A stretch of DNA of 64,000 nt. Origin: Siphonodentalium dalli. Taxonomy: Eukaryota > Mollusca > Scaphopoda > Gadilida > Siphonodentaliidae. Under the pieces are notes generated by a model that did not search any database, was not told the DNA's origin, and was given only the letters and a program-made list of their open reading frames with translations. The position numbers and the translations under genes were made by a program. This document shows positions 13,496 through 24,900 of the stretch, one piece after another; the stretch's first letter is position 1, and the number at the start of each line of letters is the position of its first letter. The stretch is taken from assembly GCA_032622095.1 (NCBI GenBank), contig CP136066.1, positions 149,947,559 through 150,011,558 of the forward strand. Reading direction: 5' to 3'.

Positions 13496-16400
13496 AGCTG
13501 TTTAGAACTGATTGAGAATTGTGACTTAATTTTGTATTGTTTATATTAACTGATCAATGGGGCAATGAAATAAGAAATTCTTTGGGTCCTAGGCCCTTCC
13601 GATCCCTCAAAAGTTTGACTTTACAGGAAGCGGTATAACATTTTCACAAAAAAATCACAATTGGGATTCTAGTCACATTTCAACAAGGAATGAGCAGAAC
13701 TGTGTTATGTAAGTGAGACATACCATTACCCGTGAATATTCCAAGTCATTGGAACCAAAATTGTTACTTTGGATCAAAATGGCCACCAAAATGGCCGCCA
13801 AAATATGTAAAATTGTAAATATTGTAAATATATTGCCCCAGCGTTCACTGCAATCGCTTACAATCTGTGGTTGATGAAGTAAATTGGCTATTCTGCTTTA
13901 TATCCATTGAAAACTAACATGTCTGATTCACCTTGGTTAAGTTTTAGTATTGTAACCACTGACATTACCAGAAATATTGGATTTTACTCTCACACACTTG
14001 ACATAAATATCGGCAAAAATTCACTTTTCATGTTTTGATCATTTTTATTAAAAGTAAACTGTAACTAACTTTGATATGAACGGTGTTTATCGTTTTGGTC
14101 TAATGTAAATGTGTCACACTAAGGTCATTATAGAGCAAATTACTCAAGATGACTTCCAAAATGGCAACCAACTTGGGTAAAAAGTTCATTGTTCACATAT
14201 ATCCGGAACATTATTGTCTGCTGTTCCGAAAAGTTAGCAAATTGTAACTTACTTGGTTATTATGCATGTTAGGTAATCAACGGACAACTATATATTATTG
14301 GCTGTCCCGGTTCCTTGTGGGGCATGACAAATTCATTTTAAAGTTGCTTATGGAATTTTGCCGAAAACCTCTTTTGGGATTCTGGCCACTTTGAATCTTT
14401 GGAACGGAACTAAGATGAACCATAATCTGTGGTGACTATTCTGGCTATTTTGACTCATTAGGACAAAATTGATCACCTCGATACAAGAGGGAGGTCAATA
14501 TGGTAGTCCGCGAGTTACTGCATGGTCATAGGTGGGGTGAATAGGTATAGGTTATTTTATGATCATGAATGATGTGAACAGATATACAAGGAATGTCTAT
14601 ATGATCGTAAGTGGGATGTCCATTGTGAGATGTATATGTATACAAGTAGTGGCCGTATGGTAATGTGTGATCTGAATATGTTTACATGGAGTGACTGTAT
14701 TGTTGTATGGTTATGTGTGGATGTACGTGTAACACGATGTGGCTGTACGGACAATGATATTGTGTGCGGATATAACGGGAGTAGCTACAATGTCATATAT
14801 GTGTTGTTTATGTATATATGGAGTGACTATGGTCATGGGTGGGATGTATATGTGTATATTTGGTGGCTGTATTGCCACATGTGGGTGACCATGTGTACAT
14901 CTGGTGCCTATGTGATCATGGGTTGGGTATATGGATAAATAGGGAGTGGTTGGATGAATATGTGTAATGTGTATAGGTGTACATGGACTGACAGCACGGT
15001 CGTGAATATGCATGCCTGAGTATATCTGGGTGGTCGTTGGCGAGCGTGTAGGTATATAGTGAGTACCGTGGTGGTAATGGGTGGGATGTATATTTATATA
15101 TGTCGTGGATGTATATTGTCATCGATGGATGTATATAGGTATACAGGGAGTAACTGTATGATCATGGATGGCGTGTATGAGTACACATCGAGTGACTGAA
15201 TTGTCATGTGTGGGGTGTATATAAAAGTCTGGAATGTATAATTGATCATGTGTGAGAAGTATTGGTACACCTGGAAGGACTTTATTGTCATTGGTGATGT
15301 GTATATGTACACCTGGAGTGACTCTATGGGCATGTTTGTGTTGCATGTGTATATATCGAGTGGCTATATGACCATGGGTATGGTGAATAGGTATACAGGG
15401 AGTGACTGTGTGGCAATTAATGAAATGAATAGGTGTACAAGGAGTGACGTGTTATCACCAATGTGGTGAATATGTATACACGGAGTGAAATGGGTCAGGT
15501 GTAGGAGTATACCTGGTGTACATGTATGGTGACTCATTGTCATATGTTATGTGCACGGGTATACGCCAAGTGATTGTATGGTCATTGGGCGAGGGGTATA
15601 TATGTATAGCACGTGTTACTATATGACCATTGCTGAGGTGCATATGTATACCTGGAGTCACTCTATGGTTTTATGCGTGGGGTGTATATGCTTATCTTGA
15701 GTGGCTATTTCGCAATTGGCGTGGCGAGTAGATATGCAGGGATTGACTGTATGACCAATGGTGATGTGAATATGTGTACCTGTAGTGACTGTATGATCAT
15801 GAATGTGGTGAATACAGGGAGTGGCTATACGGCCATGGGTCAGGTGTAACAGTTTACATGGTGTACATGTATGTTGACCCATGACTGTGTGGGGTGTATG
15901 GGTATAGGCAAGTGGGGTTATATGACCATTGGTGAGGTGCATATGTATACATGGAGCGATGCAATGGTCATGGGTGGGGTGTATATGTATACCTTGAGTG
16001 GCTATTTGGCCATGGGTGTGGAACATAGGTACACATGGATTGACTTTATGGCCAATGGTGAGGTCAATAGGTATACAATGATTGACTGTGTGATCATGAA
16101 TGTGGTGAATATGTATATACATATAGTGACGATACGGTCATTGGTCAGTTGTAGGAGGTATACCTGGTGTGCATGCATTAAATTGTTATTGACAGATGTA
16201 TGGTCATGTGTGGTGTGCAGGGATATACACAAGTATGGCTGTGTGGTTATGGGTGAGGTGTATGTTTATAAAGCGAGCGACTATATTGTCATATGTGTGT
16301 TGTTTATTTGTATTTGGAGTGACTGTATGGCCCTGGTGGGTTGTACGTGTGTACATTGGGTGGCTATCGCTTTCCACAATAACTCAATGATATGTTACTT

Positions 16401-17440
16401 GATATAGAGATCACACCAGAGAGTCCTCCTTGGTGGCATGTATGCACGGTGGAGGAAATGTTAAACGATTTTCCTGACAATAATTTATAAATGTTTATGC
16501 TAATGGGCAAGAGTAGCCACATATTATGGTCGGATGGTCCCTCTCAGTTCCGTTTCAAAGTTCTGCCCATTTATTTTCAAAAACTTGACGAGAATCCCAA
16601 AAGACGTTTTCGGCATGTACACTGCACATTTTAAAATTAAATGATCGTTCCTCATAATGTACAGTGCCAACCAGAATATAAAATGTAGTTGTCAGTCGAT
16701 TAACTAACGTGCATAATAACAAAGTTAGTCACACTTTGCTACCTTTTCGGAACAGCAGATAATTATGTTCCGGATATATGTGAAAATCAACTTTTTACCC
16801 AATTTAGTTGCCAGTTTGGAAGCCACCTTGAGTAATTTGGTCATTAAACACCTTATTGTGACACATTTAAGATAGATAAAAACAACAAACTCCTCCCATG
16901 CCAAAGATAGTTACAGTTTACTTGCAAAAAATGGTTCAAACATGAGAAGAGATTTTTTGCCGATATGTATGTCACGTTTGTGAGAGTGAAATCCAATATT
17001 TCTGGTAATGTCTTTGTTACAATAGTTAGTTAGTATTCAATGTATAGAAGGCAGAATAGCCAATTTCATTCATCAACCACAAATTGTAAGCGATTCCAGG
17101 ACACACTGGGGCAATATCTACCATTTTCCATATTTTGGCGGCCATTTTGGTGGCCATTTTGATCCAAAGTAACAACTTTTGTTCCTATGAATTGGAGTAT
17201 CCATGTATAATGGTATTCCTCACTTACATTCCACAGTTGTGCTCATTCTTTGTTGAAATTTGAACAGAAACACAATTGTGATTTCTTGGTGAAATTTTAT
17301 ACCGCATTCTGTAAAAATCAAACTTTTGAGGGAACGGAGGGGGTTAGGACCCCGATAATTGTTTTTTTCATTACCCCAATGATTAGTTAATATAAAACTA
17401 TAAAAAATAAGGTCACAATCCTCAACCAGTTCCAAACAGC
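13496..17440. mobile_element. Large foldback element with a 42-bp minisatellite core
   Basis: Left arm ~13496-14460 matches the reverse complement of ~16510-17440. Shared landmarks in mirror order are 'attgtgac', 'atattaact', 'tcaaacttttgag' with 'ctcaaaagtttga', 'ttggatcaaaatggcc', 'tggttgatgaa' and 'cttttgggattct'. Arm identity looks like roughly 75-80%. The core is a tandem array of 42-bp units. No transposase frame is visible, and no clean target duplication was found at the outer edges. It may be a non-autonomous foldback transposon or an old inverted duplication. Confidence 0.75.
14520..16370. repeat. 42-bp minisatellite array (about 44 units)
   Basis: Units follow the pattern 'gagtgactgtatggtcatgg' then 'gtggtgaataggtataca' and 'gg'. 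Consecutive units at about 15319, 15361 and 15403 are each exactly 42 bp; elsewhere units are degenerate. Because 42 is a multiple of three, open frames of up to 178 codons arise on the plus strand (15871-16407) and 154 codons on the minus strand (15658-16122). Confidence 0.9.
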
Positions 17441-17445
17441 AGAAA

Positions 17446-17880
17446 CTGATCAAGAAGATATGAGTGAAAAATAGTCATATTTTCTACTTCCGGTGGCCAT
17501 TTTGGCGGCCATTTTGAATATATGAAATTTATTTATACTTCTCAATAAGGACTACTCAACTATCAATAGAATAACATATCGCACGACTTAATATCTCATA
17601 AACTGCCCGAGTGATTGCGAATTAAAATTTATCAAGTCAGATATTCAATTTTGGCGGCCATCTTGGATTCAATGGCCTCGAAACATGTGAACATTGACTA
17701 CCTATATGCATCCATGTGCTCGTGGAATGTTATAGAAAACTGCCCTGGTCTATATTCTCGTGGAAAATAATGAAAACATCGGTATTGTTCATAGTTTAAT
17801 CACGTTATGCATGCGTAAGTTCACACACTGTACTTTTTCAGATATATCTTCAAAATAAACGAAAAATCATATCATCGGTG
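17446..17880. other. Non-coding spacer with 'ggccattttggcggccatt' motifs
   Basis: Contains isolated 'ggcggccat' motifs at ~17495 and ~17650, resembling those in the foldback arms. Otherwise no gene or structured repeat is seen. Confidence 0.4.
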
Positions 17881-18205
17881 TCACATTAAGAAAAATATCG
17901 AGTCAGGTGCCCATGTGACGCTATCTACGCAGACACTTGTTATATTCAGTTCGAATGAAACTGAGTTTGAGAAGATACATACAGTTTTAGTATTAATTTT
18001 GAGAGAAATATTTCCCCTACCCCCAATAAGGATTTTATCGCAAAAAATCACAGTAGTTTTATAAAAATCGCTATAAAATGAAAAAGCCCCCACGCCCGAG
18101 TGGCAAACAAGCAGCAAAATGTGTGAAATACATCCCTCTATCGGAAAAACACAGTCGGCTAAAATCCGCACAGGGGGGGGGGGGTGGCCATATGGTAGCT
18201 CAAGG

Positions 18206-18390
18206 TCTAGGGACTCGTTGAACACGACTACTTGGCTTTTCGTCGTCGAAAAATTTAATGGCCATTTCACACTGTATTTATGGTCTACGTCGAGTATTTC
18301 GGCGAGTCCGTTTTTACTCATGGCGATTAGTTCGATGTCGTACGTCAGCAGTCGTAGGACAAGCGCATTGTATGCCTTGTATGGATTTAC
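18206..18390 (-). pseudogene. Decayed non-LTR reverse transcriptase fragment
   Basis: Within a 191-codon reverse-strand frame (17881-18456) the residues 'LLTYDIELIAMSKNGL', then 'KYSVKWPL' and 'TTKSQVVVF' follow the order of the catalytic region of LINE-type reverse transcriptases: hydrophobic stretch, Y-x-D-D, 'ALIA'-like stretch, Y..KW and TKS.V..F. The catalytic Y-x-D-D is damaged, with only Y and one D recognisable. The flanking parts of the frame, including a run of proline codons from a poly-G tract at 18173-18184, do not look like the enzyme. I read this as a short dead fragment. The family is inferred from memory of conserved motifs. Confidence 0.55.
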
Positions 18391-18467
18391 CCTGATTGAG
18401 CCCCTATCCGGTTTACATTTTTTAAAACAAATTACATATTTAACAAAGTGGCACAATAAAACGCGGT

Positions 18468-18600
18468 ATTACCATGGTAGTATTATGGTAGTACCATGGC
18501 GCTTCCGCGGTAAAAATTTACCGACCATGAAATAGAGTGACATTACCATGTTATATAGTTGTATTACCATGGTATACCAGGGAAATACCATGGTATTTTT
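18468..18600. repeat. Cluster of CCATGG palindromes
   Basis: 'taccatggta' or close variants occur about five times in 130 bp, alternating with 'accatg' and 'catggta' half sites. The cluster has strong local dyad symmetry. No function can be assigned from sequence. Confidence 0.7.
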
Positions 18601-19556
18601 CCACAAGGTTTATGTTAACGGAATATACAGTTCAATTTGGAATCCCATGATTTTCACAGTATTTGATTTTTGTTCTAATCCCACCCACCTTTTTATGGGT
18701 ACAACGACGTTTTAAACGACAGATATGCAGACGGACATTCAAAATATATTTTGTATTTATACTGTTGACGTTCAGATATCGTGAAAAATAAAAATTAAAG
18801 TGATCCATCATATTAAAAACAACGACATAAATTATTTATCACGCTTGGTCGCGCTTGCTCCTCCTCTCCAGCCCACACTCGTTTAAGTGAAAATCGACAT
18901 GAGCAATAGAGGCTTTGTGTCAAGTTTACGACGTATTAACGTGCACAACCCAACTATAATATACACAATAGAAACATTAAACGCCATATAGGTGAATTAT
19001 AATTGCGGATTATAAAATTGTTCAGCGATATAATGAAATCATTGGTGGCATATATAAACCGATAATGATTTGCACACTATATTTGCACTGCCGGGAGTGC
19101 ACGTGTGAGATATTTACCTCCCTTTACATACACTGTGTGGTATTTACATGTCACCATGCGACCAACGTGATATAACTCGCATTCCATTGGAGTGGTCCAC
19201 CGTCGATCGATAGTTTGACTAACTATTCACTTCATTCATAACTTTTTATGGTGTCTACTGCATGTCGGATTATATGGTTGTTATTGTGTTGTGTGTGGAT
19301 ATATAGGATATGACTGGCAGATATTGTGTGTTTTTCGAAAAATATATCGTAGAAAACAAGTCAACCTGATTTACAAGTTAGTATATATTATTGTAGTGAA
19401 TATATTACATAATTATATATAGTAAGTACATGTAGTATATTTAGCAAAATAGTCACAGATATAATAGGCCTATACTCACAGGATTTGATTAAAATTTATA
19501 AAAATATGTTTGGCGTATATAATATTATATACTTATATTTAGTCTTCAAACTGTAT
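18601..19556. other. Unannotated AT-rich spacer
   Basis: No ORF, repeat family or RNA gene is recognised in this interval. Confidence 0.4.
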
Positions 19557-19564
19557 TTAAAGAT

Positions 19565-20018
19565 CACAGGCCTTCCAAATAGTGAGTGATAAATAATTAA
19601 AATAATTTTTGTATTAATATTTACATATAAGAAGACACAGGTATGCATCAAGCAGCCATTTTCCTCTCCATGATACTGGCAACTGGTCATTTTACAGTGT
19701 ACAATTCCTCTGTCCATTTCAACACTTAAAAGGAAATAGCTAACTGACCACAGGAAGTGGTCACTGGTCATGACAACTGTCAACAATTTTAAATTCTTTG
19801 TTGATACAACTGGCCAGTACATTGTGTCCACTCACCACTTCCTGTCAACAATGGGAAGTGTTGAAATGGACAGAGGACTTGTACACTGTAAAATGACCAG
19901 TTGCCAGTATCATGGAGAGGAAAATGGCTGCTTGATGCATACCTGTGTCTTCTTATATGTAAATATTAATAAAATAAAATATTTTAATTAGTATCACTCA
20001 CTGATTGGAAGGCCTGTG
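19565..20018. mobile_element. hAT-like MITE with 8-bp target duplication
   Basis: The 454-bp element starts CACAGGCCTTCC and ends GGAAGGCCTGTG, with long imperfect arms (~200 bp) sharing 'catcaagcagccattttcc' and 'tgtccatttcaacactt' in mirror order. It is flanked by a perfect 8-bp direct repeat TTAAAGAT (19557-19564 and 20019-20026). Eight-base duplications and CA-initial inverted repeats are the known hAT signature. No transposase is encoded. Confidence 0.85.
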
Positions 20019-20026
20019 TTAAAGAT

Positions 20027-21785
20027 GTACTATATACATGTATTGTTTGTCGCTGATGTTATCAACATACACATGTTGGTCGACTTCTATAACATCACAG
20101 CACGCTCTTTATAATTTTGTTTTTGACAGAATGATGTTTTAATTTACATATACCTTGTTCATTTCGATGTCCAGCATATGGAATAAATGACGAAGTAAAA
20201 ACCGATTGACCGAGATCAAAGATTCTGTCCCATACGTCAATATATTATACTCTTCGGTGCATTAACACTTCCTTTACTTAAAGGGGTACAGTGCTCAAAT
20301 GTTGTTGTTGGTTTCTATAGTCTCTGCTTTGTAGAATAAGGTATCCAGATTTACATGATCTGAAAGTCTGTTGACTACGAAGTAATGTTCCGGATGGAAG
20401 ATTAGCCGGAATGCGAAAATATAACTCTCTTCGTCGAGTAATTTCGGTACAGTTTTCAAACAAATTGATCAAATAAATGTTATATTATATGTCATGTATA
20501 TGCATACTAGTCGCAGATACTCATCTAAGTTATTGTATACTCGCTGGTCAGTGAGTAGCTTGAGTTCACGTCCCCTATCAACATATTTTTACACGATCAT
20601 GTATGCCATGTGATGCCCAATCCACTTTCTGTCAATTAATTTGATTATGTCGTGTACATCGAAATTCGTAAGATAACCTGTTAACCTGAACGTTTACAGA
20701 AGACATCTTCGACTCAAATTATTTTTATATAACGAAAAAGGATAAACAAAGAGGGGGCTTTTAAAAAAGGTCCACTCTATAGCTACCAAATACCATAATT
20801 TGTCGCCATCAAAGTCGCGTATACCATGCAAGGTTTAATTTGAACCCCTAAACCATTTAGATGGGGTGTGAATCCTGAATATACACCGCGAGATATGAAT
20901 CCCAAGTACCGCCTAAAATTGCCTGAATTATACCTACCAAAAGGAGGGCGGGGTGGCATCCCATTTGTTCAGTGGTCATTGGCCAGAAATGAGTTGAAAA
21001 ATATTTGCCAATTTCCTTGCGCTTTCCTTCATGATAATTTCTCACTGATGCTGAACAATACAATTTCTCGTTCTTATAAATGTATACATGTTTTCTGTGT
21101 CAATAATTTCCTGAACCAAAAGTCACTTCCCTTTTATAGCTACATGAACGTGGCGACAATGGATGTCTCGTCCGTCCTCACCTTTGGTCAAAAGTTAGAT
21201 TTTTCCGACCAAAAATACGTTAATATCGTTGTGATGGCTTGATGATTCAATAAGTATTTATAATGAGATGTGTTATTTTTCCGACCAAAAGCGTCATGTA
21301 TATATGAAAATTCCAACAGTTCGAAAAGTTGAGCCACCAGTTGCAAAATTCCAACCCAAAGTGGGAGCGCTGATGAAATTCCCTAAACTTGGAATTGTAT
21401 TCTAATTCAAAGGGGTGAAGTTGGAAATTCTAAGATAAACACGCCCCAAAGTAGACCCTCTATGGATACGTCCGTCGATATACATGTATGACTTACAATT
21501 ATATCTTCTCTCGTTATAGACCTGAGATCGATTGCCAGTATTCCACTTCCATCCGCTCAATTTATGACTTTCATCACGAGATTTCATATTTGAAACTGAA
21601 CTATGACACCGTGACTTTATAGAAAGCTGATGGAAGCGGAAACCTCCACCAAGAACCCTGGTAGAAGTTGAAGACTGTATCGAATATTCCTGACATCATG
21701 TTGGTTGAGACCAAGTTACGTTATCGGTAACTTCTTACTGAACAGGTGCATTCATCGATAACCTGTGGTTATTTTCTTATTAACA
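20027..21785. other. Region upstream of the STMND1-like gene
   Basis: Presumed promoter and 5' UTR of the gene starting at 21786. No TATA box or transcription start could be placed with confidence. One possible isolated end of a TTAA-type MITE ('cttaaaggggtacagtgc') lies at ~20276, without a partner. Confidence 0.35.
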
Positions 21786-21945
21786 ATGGGATGTAACTCC
21801 ACAAAAGTTCTCCCAGCGTCCGACATATCCGAACCAGAGGACAATGGCGGAAAAACTCGACATAAGCCGAGCCAAAATGGTCACGTTAAAAACAAGAAAG
21901 CGAAAACGGACAAGAACGCAAATAAGATAGTCGAACCCAAAGACG
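21786..21945 (+). CDS. STMND1: STMND1-like exon 1
   Basis: 53 codons plus one base. Starts with MGCNSTK and is rich in Lys, Asn and Asp. Ends at donor 'gacg|gtatgt'. The one spare base is completed by exon 2 to a Val codon. Confidence 0.65.
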
Positions 21946-24900
21946 GTATGTATAAAAAACAAGATCTTCTCCTCTTATTTCGTTGACATCGTTGAATGCC
22001 ATGTTCGTTTCTCCTCTACATGCATGTCGTCCACACATTCTCAATGGAGTCATTTCGCACAAGGAACAACTATATGCTGATAAGAATTACGAATATTGTA
22101 CTATACGTCACTAGAATTTGTGTCATTACTGCAGTTGTCGTTTTGACAGATCCGTAGTTATACACGATAGGGGCAATGTTGTAAGTTGAATAACATGTGC
22201 TCACATCCCTTTTGAACACTTCATATCATATTTCAGACTCTATTTGTTAAAGTATATAATGTATTCACGTAAACAGGGTTCACATAAAATATGTTCAAAC
22301 AAACAGAGTTATATATGATAACTGTTTCGAGAAGCCAAGTATGGACAAGCGAGCTTTGCATGCAATCATCGAAGCACTGACTATGAACTGATAATAACAT
22401 AATTAAGTATAGAATACTTAAACATACAGAACCGTATATCACCCTACCGCGAGTGGCAAGAAGTTTGAACGGCACTATTTTCTCCCAATGGACTAGAGTC
22501 GTCAATTCTACGAAAAGATGTTTGGACCGTCCGAAACATTTAAAGGTACTCAATCCGATAAAACTCCCCTCAATTACTATTTCAATGGCTTCGGGGGTCA
22601 AAATTATTTGATTCGAGTCGAGGAAGTCACCCATCAAAGCTCAGATTTGTTAGATATCGATTTTAGAAATCTATTATTTTTCATTATCGGGAATACTTTC
22701 TGGCCCAGAACTCAGTCAAAATTGCGTTATTATTACCACTTGATTTTAGAGTTATCCATCCTTGTCTGTTTGAATAGATTTTGTTGTACACATCCCGAGC
22801 AGATTACGGCAGTTGAAGGCAATTACTAGTACTCATCTCGAGTAAATAACAAATTTCAAAAATCAATATCTAATAACTCTGAGCTTTGTTTGATGGGTTC
22901 TTCGACTCCAATCAAATATTTTTTACCCCCAAAGCCAAATAAATAGTAATATAAGACCCTCTGATCGGATTGTTGTTGTTGGAATCTGTTGAGATGGGGA
23001 CCCTCTGTTCAGATTGAGTACCTTTAATAATACTATATTTATATATAGCTATTCATTATTCTTATCAGTAGTAGTTCATGGGTGCATTCGAATTCAAGTC
23101 TTCTATGTTTACGAACAGTAGACCACCAGGACACGGCCTGCGAACAGTAGACCACAAAACATGGCCTGCGAACATGCGTGTTCTTAGTGATTCGAACACC
23201 CGATAACAGACCTGCCAGAGAAAATCAATTCAAGAACATGTTCGCGGGTTTGAATTCCCACTCCCCGCAATTCAGGTAGGAAGAAACTTAGACCCGAGAA
23301 AAAGACATGTCAGTGTTCCCGTTCTACAATTACATGTAGTCTATGGTATATTGGTAACCGGTCTTTCGCGAACATAGAATAATACGGATTGGAATACACC
23401 CAATTATGAGAAAGGTGTCCATATCGATGTGACTTTTTTTTAAATCCTTCTTTCATTTTACTCTTTTCATAATTCGACCTAATAGTAGTCGCACGCGTGT
23501 GGTCGATTTTTTTTGTTTCGGGTGCATGTCCCCCGGATGAAATGTTTCCGACAATCGGGGGGTTTGATTGACTTTTCCAATAGCGCTAATTTATAAATCT
23601 CAAGGTGCCAGTCAGAAAATTCTGATCCAAGTTATATACCCATGTCTCATAAGATCTGCTCAATCGCATGTGAATATTTTACAGTACCGAAGCCCGTTGC
23701 ATTTAATGTGGACATGGAGGGAGGGAACGCAGAGAGCCTGATCAGAAAGCATCCACCAAGACTTCAGTCGGTAAGTGCCTATGTTCACACTACTCCATTT
23801 GATTCTGCTGTGGCATATAGATGCACAAAAACATTGAGTAAAACATGTGAAGGAAGTAGGTTGGGGATGAGTTTTTTCTTTTACAATCGGATGGCGGAAA
23901 TGTCGTCGATCATTCATAGCCTAAGCTCTTTGCTGTCAAGCTGATGGAGCAGTTTCTGTGTTTTCATGTTGATCTTTAAAGGTACGGTTGGCCTTGGCGG
24001 TGGGTATCCTGTGAAAATATTTTCACCCGTCAAAAACCGCCACAAACAGAAAGAACATCAAAATGTAGACAGACTTTGTCCGTATACAAATAAGAAATAT
24101 CGCATCAACAGTATGTTATTGTCAAATGTTTGACCATTGTTATGTAAACAAAAGCATAAAAAGTAACTTTTCTGGTGTTTGTTTATATTATGATGGTAAA
24201 CATAAAGAGCGTTCTTTGTTGGTGAATTCCTGATATGGAACTAATAAAGAGCGTTTATGCCATTTGTGTGTGATTAGCCAGTAGCATTGTGCGGTCTTCT
24301 GTAACACAATCAGGCTCTTGCTTAGGTAAAATATAGTAGGTCTTTATGATAACATGCTGTTTACGTGATGGTCATGGTATATATGAACGAAACTGTATGC
24401 CTTTTTTTCTGTTTTTCTGTTTACGGTGATTAGAACAAATATGAATATTTTCGACAACTAAGGCCTCACGTGCCTTTAAGAAGCAGAGTAATCGCTTAGC
24501 ATAGTTGTTCTCTTCATGCATGCTCCTGTGCCTTGACCCTAGTCCAACTATCGTTTCCCTTATACGACATTTTGAGGAAGAGTACATAACAGTACACAAC
24601 TCCAAATTCAGGCTTGATAATACGGTGCCGGGAATTAGCAAAATGAAGACCCCCAGAGGGTGAGTTTAGTGACTCTATACCCCGCACAGCGGGCTAGCAT
24701 CACTAAATTCACCATCTTGTGACCTCATTCTGCTTAGGCCTCATCTGCTGTGGGAGACCTAGACACAGATTTTAAGTTCCCAGATGGTGAATGTACATCC
24801 ATTGGGAACCAACGAGTATGCAATGTGATGTCTGCCAATTTGGGGATATATACAGTAATGTCCTAAGTAATCGACCCCTTAACCACATCATAATTATGGG

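Noticed and set aside
15658-16407. Long open frames on both strands as repeat-protein genes
   Set aside because: They follow directly from a 42-bp period with few stop codons, begin and end inside the array, and have no splice or promoter context.
22518-22829. 103-codon frame whose text recurs at 62047-62229
   Set aside because: It lies inside a 488-bp MITE present twice; the diverged copies do not keep the frame.
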